Shown here: positions 21,301 to 24,336 of the stretch, piece after piece
Layout of the letters: every line of letters starts with the position of its first letter
Position numbering within the stretch: position 1 is the stretch's first letter
From: a virus
Strand: one strand, 5' to 3'
Virus record (IMG/VR): IMGVR_UViG_3300001720_000014
Coordinates: 1 to 24,336 of that record
Length of the DNA stretch: 24,336 nt
Made by a program: the position numbers and the translations under genes
The notes under the pieces: generated by a model
What the model was told of the DNA's origin: nothing
Databases searched by the model: none
The model's input: the letters and a program-made list of their open reading frames with translations, nothing else

Positions 21301-23983
21301 AGCCGAAGCAAACTTTAATGCTGGCAAACCTATGGCAAAAGTAGATGCACGAGGTGATGTTTCTTTTAGAATTACTCCTGCTAAATATAACAATGATGTG
21401 CCTACAGAGTTACAAGGTGCAGCAGAAAGAATTATTGATTTGGGTACTCCTGCTGCACAGAGAATAAAAGCAGAAAATTTAGGACTAGCAGGTCGAGTAA
21501 AATATTTTGATAGGTTTGGTGCTACTGAAGCCCTTATTAAAAAAGGTGCAGAAAAAAATATTATAGATTCTGTTAAAGCAATGGACGTAATGTACTTTAA
21601 TAGAATGTCAGATCAACGAAATAGTTTTATAGCAGAAGTAGCTACATCAGGGCCACTGTCTCTTAAAAAAGTAAAACGTCCTGACAATAAGGAAGAACGC
21701 ATTATTGAATCTACTCCCGGTGCTAGTTTAAAACAGGTAGCTGAAGCATTGCGTGGTGCAAATATTGGAAATGATAAAGCAACAGAAGCTCAGTTTACTC
21801 TATACCTACTAGCAAAACGTGCAAAACGTGTAGGTAAAAAAGTATTAGATTTAGAAGGCAGGATTACAGACGCTGAGTTAGCAGCCGCTGAACAGTTTGG
21901 AGATTCTAATAAGTCATTTCAAAATGCAAGAAAGATTTACAACGAATACAACAAAGGGTTGATTGACTTTTTAATTTCTACTGGCGCTATGGGTAAGAAC
22001 ATAGGTGAGAAATTAAAACTTACAAATGATTATGTGCCTTTCTATCGTTCAGATGGCGATAGCGTTATGTTAAATATACAAGGAGAAAAACCATTTAGAG
22101 TAGGAGATCTTACAAGTCAACCATACCTTAAAGAATTAATAGGAGGTCAGCAAAAAGTATTTACTGTATTTGATTCTGCTTTACGAAATACAAATCTTTT
22201 AACTGACATGGCTTTAAAAAATTTAGCTACTCGAAACACTGCTTTTGTATTTAAAGATTTAGGTGTTGCTACAATATCTAAAGGCACTGGAAAAGCTGAT
22301 CGCTCTACTATTAGATTTAAAATAAATGGAGAAGATTTTTCGGCTGTTGTTAATACTGAAAATAAAGAGATGTTGTTTGGAGACATACCCACAGAGTTAG
22401 TAGTAGAAGGTTTACATGGTATCCAAGCATCTATTCCAACGGCTATTCGATTACTAGGTATGCCTGCTAACTGGCTAAGAAAGTTTGTTACTCGTTCTCC
22501 AGACTACGCAGTCAGACAAATCTATCGTGATTCTATGGCGGCTGTTATGACTACAGGTGCAAACTTTACGCCTGTTGTTGATACGTTAAGAGAGTTAACT
22601 CGTGCAAATAGAGATGGCGCTTTTGGCAGCTTACAAAAACGAGGTGTTATTGGAGGTCAGGTTTTATCTGGAGCCTCTGATGACATGCAAAAAATTCTTT
22701 TGCAAATTACTTCAGGCAAAAGTAATTGGGCATCAAGTCTTGCTAAGTTAGATTCTTTAGCTATGAAAGGTGATGGTGCTACACGAGTGTCAATGTACAA
22801 CTCGTTTTTACAACAAGGACTATCAGAAAGAGAAGCTACGTTTGGTGCGTTAGAAGCTATGAACTTTAGCCGACGTGGGCTATCTCCTACTATGATGCAC
22901 CTTAATACTTTAATTACATTTTTTAATGCAAACATTCAAGGTATTGACGTTATCTACAGAGCATTTAAAGGAGACATGCCAGCTTCTCAAAGACTAAAAG
23001 TTAAAAGAAAACTGTACTCACGTTTAATTATGATGGCTGCTATGACTCTTTCATACACTCAGATGATGGAAGATGAAGATCTTTACAAAGATGCTACTCC
23101 TGCACAACGTCTTAGTAATTGGTTTATTCCTATAGGGGGTACTGCGTTACGAGTACCTATTCCATTTGAAGTTGGATTCATTGGTAAAGCTCTTCCTGAA
23201 GGTGTGTACAACATGGCGTTCTCTGATAGAGATGCGTCCAAAACTTTAAAAGAATTATATGACATGTTCTTACGAAGCATGCCTTTAGTTAATCCGGGCG
23301 CAGGATTAATTCCAGTACCAGACTTGCCAACAGGGGTAAAACCTTTTATAGAACTTGCTACAAATTATTCTTTCTTTACGCAGGCGCCGATTGAAAGCCC
23401 TCGTATGAAAACTTTAATTCCGTCTGAAAGATATTCTTCATCTACTCCAGAAGCTCTTAAACAAGCAGGACAATTAACTGAGGTGTTGGGAGTTTCTCCT
23501 ATTCAAATTGAAACTTTATTTCGTGGGTTTACTGGGGGGTTAGGAATAAGTTTATTAAAACTATTAAACCCTGTGCTTGAAAAAGATATTATAAAACCGG
23601 ATGGCTCTATTGCTAATGCTCCTTTTATTGGAGGATTATTTCAACCAGATAGTGCTGGCGGTATAGTTAACGGAGCATATCAAACTGCAATAGAAACTGA
23701 CAAAATTGTTAAGACCTATAAAAAATTAATAGACGAAGGTAGAGATAAAGAAGCATTTAAGTTTTATAAAGATAACGAAGTAGATTATTTACTAGGAAAA
23801 GCAGGGGCTGTGTTTAGAAAAAGCGCAGGGGAGATACAAAAAGAAATTAGACGAGTTAGAGAAGACCCTGAGTTACCTAAAGAACAAAAAGAACGCGACT
23901 TAAAAGATCTAAAAAAATTATTAAAAGATTACGCTAATTATTATCAACAAAGTAAAAAAGAACCCCTAGCAATTGATTTTTAA
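15392..23983 (+). CDS. Giant 2863-residue internal/ejection polyvalent protein with HExxH metallopeptidase motif
   Basis: The largest gene here. It opens with VGRVRFPDTMTDEEIKEAIR, a start familiar from large phage virion proteins. Residues 99-120 carry the motif shared with the preceding protein. About 125-300 are Gly/Ala-rich hydrophobic segments able to meet a membrane. At 411-435 lies a five-fold EPTV(K/E/A) linker. From about 450 to 1700 the protein is Lys/Glu-rich helix, with a 42-residue module at 783-824 repeated at 1446-1487. A zincin motif follows: LAHELIGHYSVE with His1848, Glu1849 and His1852, and EHEAYALMG, where Glu1894 is a likely third ligand. The C-terminal third has NDYVPFYRSDGD, VTRSPDYAVRQIYRDSM (near 2366) and MNFSRRGLSPTMMHLNTLIT (near 2490). 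These are patterns of LPD38-type domains in large polyvalent phage proteins. It is probably ejected with the DNA, as T7 gp16 is; the peptidase target is unknown. Confidence 0.75.
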   Translation: MPVVQIPNVGRVRFPDTMTDEEIKEAIRTSPAFKAAFQSEEDSREGVGPAARRGLEVLKSGFQTAFESATDDKDAAALAGLKRQEEIAKQFAPGSNLEAVIDAYKQEGFLPAAKEVVSQVPTAIAEQFPNIAGTVGASFVGGRTFGAPGAIAGGLSFALPQLYSSFLERQAEEDVAAGRDVDVDRGKALLAAAPAAGLELAATFTVLGRGVIGSLLGPKVERLLAEGGSKAIDEGIISSLAKGGARGLAVESGTEVAQQMIERYQAGLPLSTPDAVQEYGRAAYGAALVGTPLGGAGRYFEAGRDPAVDTPSQTPVVDEALVQRSDEAQPDTETSEIARYKQSLNANKEQLKKLKQLLKDKTLDKDIRSEATNRIDILEQQINSDTETLRAMGGLPSFEEVLEQQTKPVEEPTVKEPTVKEPTVEEPTVKEPTVAERMAEEPAAPVVEEDATREGLRKEVAFFVEDLESAGINTEAIDSSLRDTYDDLGRPDYNKQLKKLEELKDSTQKLRAVEAEKQIKDTRDLRNKLSTKFLKDFSTAQKIKDKKIKDAETESVLKNYFDEQTSGEFDYDILFPKAEPKRLPFDYTKRLASANKTINTMNREIEKRENQRKLFQETGRDKEAIFKLSDEISVLRGNRRKAMEAIADTAETSTTTAFENFNRDLKKGQLSNEVAKALGLKDLEKIRGKTQPVTAKTTPRQSVFIDAYDKNVKEAIRQRIKTLKFNQQRRELPGAESLINFKTGKLFKEKGNTAIKENVQLRILNELLATVQTSAPVRSDAARITEVEKILESNIAPSGKKLTEELKKSYQEELTNLKRDQPALDAGLEKTLTSVSRDAELGKKLRGDFPVDIVGAKAVTPQGIERERSAGDLSFTQFNELLNDLRTTTYLDSPNENRRVGASFTREGLIKKINTNRENFLNSLVDEVALRRKRDNIKLLTNNETTEVRNKVNEILDEIYNRQLASKEKVLVTLQPAQTRGTKLIAEAKTIYKDVRPLEQRPFGNPKQALEVLTESINQLKEEAATSRNVRQVFGLIGQTPKALQELQKKEDVKPVTKRRPSSDVPEGQLEFASFKQPEARNVKLGRLQKELKKVVDDRTDVARQILEIKPLTEFVELDKGFDQTFLVEALNKKTQPFIPTSPIGRVQAKLKAAEEQVNKPDIPQARINKLNKDIEKYTKQIKTFVEAELTKLDKKKFNIIKREVAIENQINNLSDVTKEEKEDAVREAKKLAVEQLKDRENKKNAETKKLLAERKEAKKVAAEKAEAAKVKAAPEELRKSLPGRKITPVTRQARTDIADELDPSGSSKIKQEVVQLSDDLAYRAALQRDKKGKSDFRKQADKDKAEKIKALKPELAKVEEEITNIEKELEAPKITKKLKANLEDKLDNKKTERGILKNNFQELTKSPVARFTIAEIKAVDNLSGMPDLLEATPELRKEKQEADTRINAIEKILESNVDTAGKKLTNKLKTQYKKELADIKKTQKALAFVSEDVGKGIDLFGNPEQSTVTPTTLSTTAISKLFVNPANVDKKIQAVEEKLISKKTELKQTKGEKNKQKRLDLNEEIESLENDLTDLAILSEAKDVQPKFNSLKKILKNRYAQANNLRSKLNLGAITRPEIEETIKEVIRLTKFTKDKTVGKNFKIVSENYAKKNIDLAFDLQTYLNTLDRIKFLNNNLQKAKRDELSNLGGILLDKPELPNVKNLRKRTVKPDEFRNPDFSINQQKTFTDKQAFDLLGTVGSFIEGKTFNRDGFDYRISESAASGELDVNAAVERLKTTKEKATAADINFNYYKTFDALPDNVKKDIQAKGLESYKNQIKGGVLPDGSVFIVVDNHSSMIDLEKTLAHELIGHYSVESVLGQNGMKKLLKQVENQYGNVYTLADKLNLQGLEHEAYALMGKNGSTDNAKMLMLKEIIAFTAEKKVDASFLQTAKRWLQELVGAIRAAFKKIGLLDANKMSTSDIFYLLKQAEANFNAGKPMAKVDARGDVSFRITPAKYNNDVPTELQGAAERIIDLGTPAAQRIKAENLGLAGRVKYFDRFGATEALIKKGAEKNIIDSVKAMDVMYFNRMSDQRNSFIAEVATSGPLSLKKVKRPDNKEERIIESTPGASLKQVAEALRGANIGNDKATEAQFTLYLLAKRAKRVGKKVLDLEGRITDAELAAAEQFGDSNKSFQNARKIYNEYNKGLIDFLISTGAMGKNIGEKLKLTNDYVPFYRSDGDSVMLNIQGEKPFRVGDLTSQPYLKELIGGQQKVFTVFDSALRNTNLLTDMALKNLATRNTAFVFKDLGVATISKGTGKADRSTIRFKINGEDFSAVVNTENKEMLFGDIPTELVVEGLHGIQASIPTAIRLLGMPANWLRKFVTRSPDYAVRQIYRDSMAAVMTTGANFTPVVDTLRELTRANRDGAFGSLQKRGVIGGQVLSGASDDMQKILLQITSGKSNWASSLAKLDSLAMKGDGATRVSMYNSFLQQGLSEREATFGALEAMNFSRRGLSPTMMHLNTLITFFNANIQGIDVIYRAFKGDMPASQRLKVKRKLYSRLIMMAAMTLSYTQMMEDEDLYKDATPAQRLSNWFIPIGGTALRVPIPFEVGFIGKALPEGVYNMAFSDRDASKTLKELYDMFLRSMPLVNPGAGLIPVPDLPTGVKPFIELATNYSFFTQAPIESPRMKTLIPSERYSSSTPEALKQAGQLTEVLGVSPIQIETLFRGFTGGLGISLLKLLNPVLEKDIIKPDGSIANAPFIGGLFQPDSAGGIVNGAYQTAIETDKIVKTYKKLIDEGRDKEAFKFYKDNEVDYLLGKAGAVFRKSAGEIQKEIRRVREDPELPKEQKERDLKDLKKLLKDYANYYQQSKKEPLAIDF
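15686..15751 (+). other. Shared 22-residue motif in the giant protein
   Basis: This stretch encodes AVIDAYKQEGFLPAAKEV plus VSQV (residues 99-120). The preceding gene encodes AVPDIYEEQGFMPAAKEV plus FSQV at 14149-14214. Fifteen of 22 positions are identical. Confidence 0.85.
16622..16696 (+). repeat. 15-bp tandem repeat, five units (EPTV[K/E/A])
   Basis: Five in-frame units of the type gaacctacggttaaa start at 16622, 16637, 16652, 16667 and 16682. They differ mainly at the third base of the Thr codon and in the last codon (Lys, Lys, Glu, Lys, Ala). They form an extended charged Pro linker between the hydrophobic N-terminal part and the helical body of the giant protein. Confidence 0.95.
17738..17863 (+). 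repeat. Internal module A of the giant protein
   Basis: Encodes residues 783-824, including RITEVEKILESN and GKKLTEELKKSY. It matches the stretch 19727-19852 at 23 of 42 residues without gaps, including the 15-base identity ggcaaaaaacttaca. Confidence 0.8.
19727..19852 (+). repeat. Internal module B of the giant protein
   Basis: Encodes residues 1446-1487, including RINAIEKILESN and GKKLTNKLKTQY. It is the second copy of module A, 663 residues further on, inside the same Lys/Glu-rich helical region. Confidence 0.8.
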
Positions 23984-24125
23984 TTCCTATACTAGCCCTA
24001 GCTTTTAATACTTTTTGAGACACCGCAGCTTTTAATCCTTCCTCATAAACCTTTTGCGTATCTAAACAAGGGACAAAAAATCCTTGCCCCTTTTTAAGTT
24101 TCTTCCACGGGTATTGAATCTTCAT
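23934..24125 (-). CDS. Small phage protein on the opposite strand, convergent with the giant gene
   Basis: A 63-residue protein read leftward from ATG at 24125 to TAG at 23934-23936. MKIQYPWKKLKKGQGFFVPC continues with LDTQKVYEEGLKAA and ends GIKNQLLGVLFYFVDNN. The (Y/F)PWxKLKxGQGFFVPCLD start and LLGVLF end look like a small family that I associate with regulatory or replication-side regions of marine phages; the function is unknown. A purine-rich AAAGGAAG lies directly before the ATG. Its start overlaps the gene upstream on the - strand by 32 bases, and its last 50 bases overlap the end of the giant gene tail to tail. Amino-acid composition is balanced, unlike the low-complexity antisense shadows elsewhere. 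Confidence 0.65.
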   Translation of the reverse strand: MKIQYPWKKLKKGQGFFVPCLDTQKVYEEGLKAAVSQKVLKARASIGIKNQLLGVLFYFVDNN

Positions 24126-24324
24126 CTTCCTTTCTGGATATCTGCATTGCGTTCACACGCATGGTTGGCCCCTTTGTTTTTGCTAACATATCTTTTTTCT
24201 TGTACGACACTCGATACTTCTTTTCAATTTGATTCTTAAAGTCAGAGTATCCAAAGCTCATACTAGAACAATACTTCTTTAGCAGTTGCTCTTCTAAATA
24301 AAAATCTATATACCCCGGTGACAT
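24094..24324 (-). CDS. Small phage protein on the opposite strand, possibly 5'-truncated by the window edge
   Basis: A 76-residue reading from ATG at 24324. The same frame stays open to 24336 (four more codons, VEHG), so the true start may lie outside the window. MSPGYIDFYLEEQLLKKYCS is followed by a basic IEKKYRVSYKKKDMLAKTKG segment, TMRVNAMQIS and an acidic tail (RKEDEDSIPVEET). The KKKDMLAKTKGPTMRVNAM stretch looks like a conserved motif. The function is not recognised. It overlaps the next - strand gene by 32 bases, so the two are probably one transcript, the visible end of a leftward module. Confidence 0.6.
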   Translation of the reverse strand: MSPGYIDFYLEEQLLKKYCSSMSFGYSDFKNQIEKKYRVSYKKKDMLAKTKGPTMRVNAMQISRKEDEDSIPVEET

Positions 24325-24336
24325 GCCATGCTCTAC

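Noticed and set aside
24067-24095. Hairpin caagg...ccttg followed by cccc and five T, a possible + strand terminator after the giant gene
   Set aside because: The stem is only five pairs with a ten-base loop, the T-run is short and displaced, and the bases encode the GQGFFVPCL block of the - strand gene.
1-24336. tRNA genes, CRISPR arrays, insertion sequences, att-like long repeats
   Set aside because: No cloverleaf-like, regularly spaced or terminal inverted repeat structure was noticed; the window is almost completely coding.

Overview
The window is almost certainly the late, structural half of an A+T-rich marine tailed-phage genome. Proteins recognised from sequence alone look like those of uncultured marine phages with short-tail (podovirus-like) virions: two adaptor-like neck proteins, fibre proteins, a nozzle-like protein, and a run of Ala/Gln-rich, coiled-coil and very large proteins of the internal or ejection type. 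No tRNA, rRNA, CRISPR array, integrase, transposase or host-like metabolic operon is visible. The host cannot be read from this window; low GC and gene content fit a marine alphaproteobacterium, but that is a guess.

Layout, all on the + strand from 1 to 23983. (1) 1-2891 neck region: an unknown Pro-rich protein, a small very basic protein, two adaptor-like proteins with a zinc-ribbon protein and a 51-residue peptide between them, and a small conserved-looking protein. (2) 2902-5951 surface and fibre region: two small beta-rich proteins, a fibre-like protein, a glycine-rich adhesin-like protein and a small fibre-associated protein. (3) 5951-6421: a 2-oxoglutarate/Fe(II) oxygenase. (4) 6475-7941 lysis region: a tail-anchored coiled-coil protein, a holin-like membrane protein, a 42-residue peptide and an M15 peptidase endolysin. 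(5) 7943-10113: a large nozzle-like protein and a small partner. (6) 10117-23983 internal/ejection region: five genes in order, ending in a 2863-residue protein with an HExxH metallopeptidase motif and a C-terminal region of the large-polyvalent-protein type.

Packing is extreme. Most junctions are TAATG or ATGA overlaps, the longest gap is 53 bases, and there is no room for internal terminators, so the whole + strand block probably behaves as one late transcript with translational coupling. At the right edge two small overlapping genes run on the - strand, and the first converges on the giant gene with a 50-base overlap, marking a module boundary.

Points most worth a second look: the giant zincin-bearing protein with an internal 42-residue duplication; a 22-residue motif shared between it and the preceding internal protein; an oxygenase between fibre and lysis genes; a recurrent GGLA/GGIV motif in three otherwise different proteins; and two short genes (1769-1924 and 7427-7555) that are easily missed.
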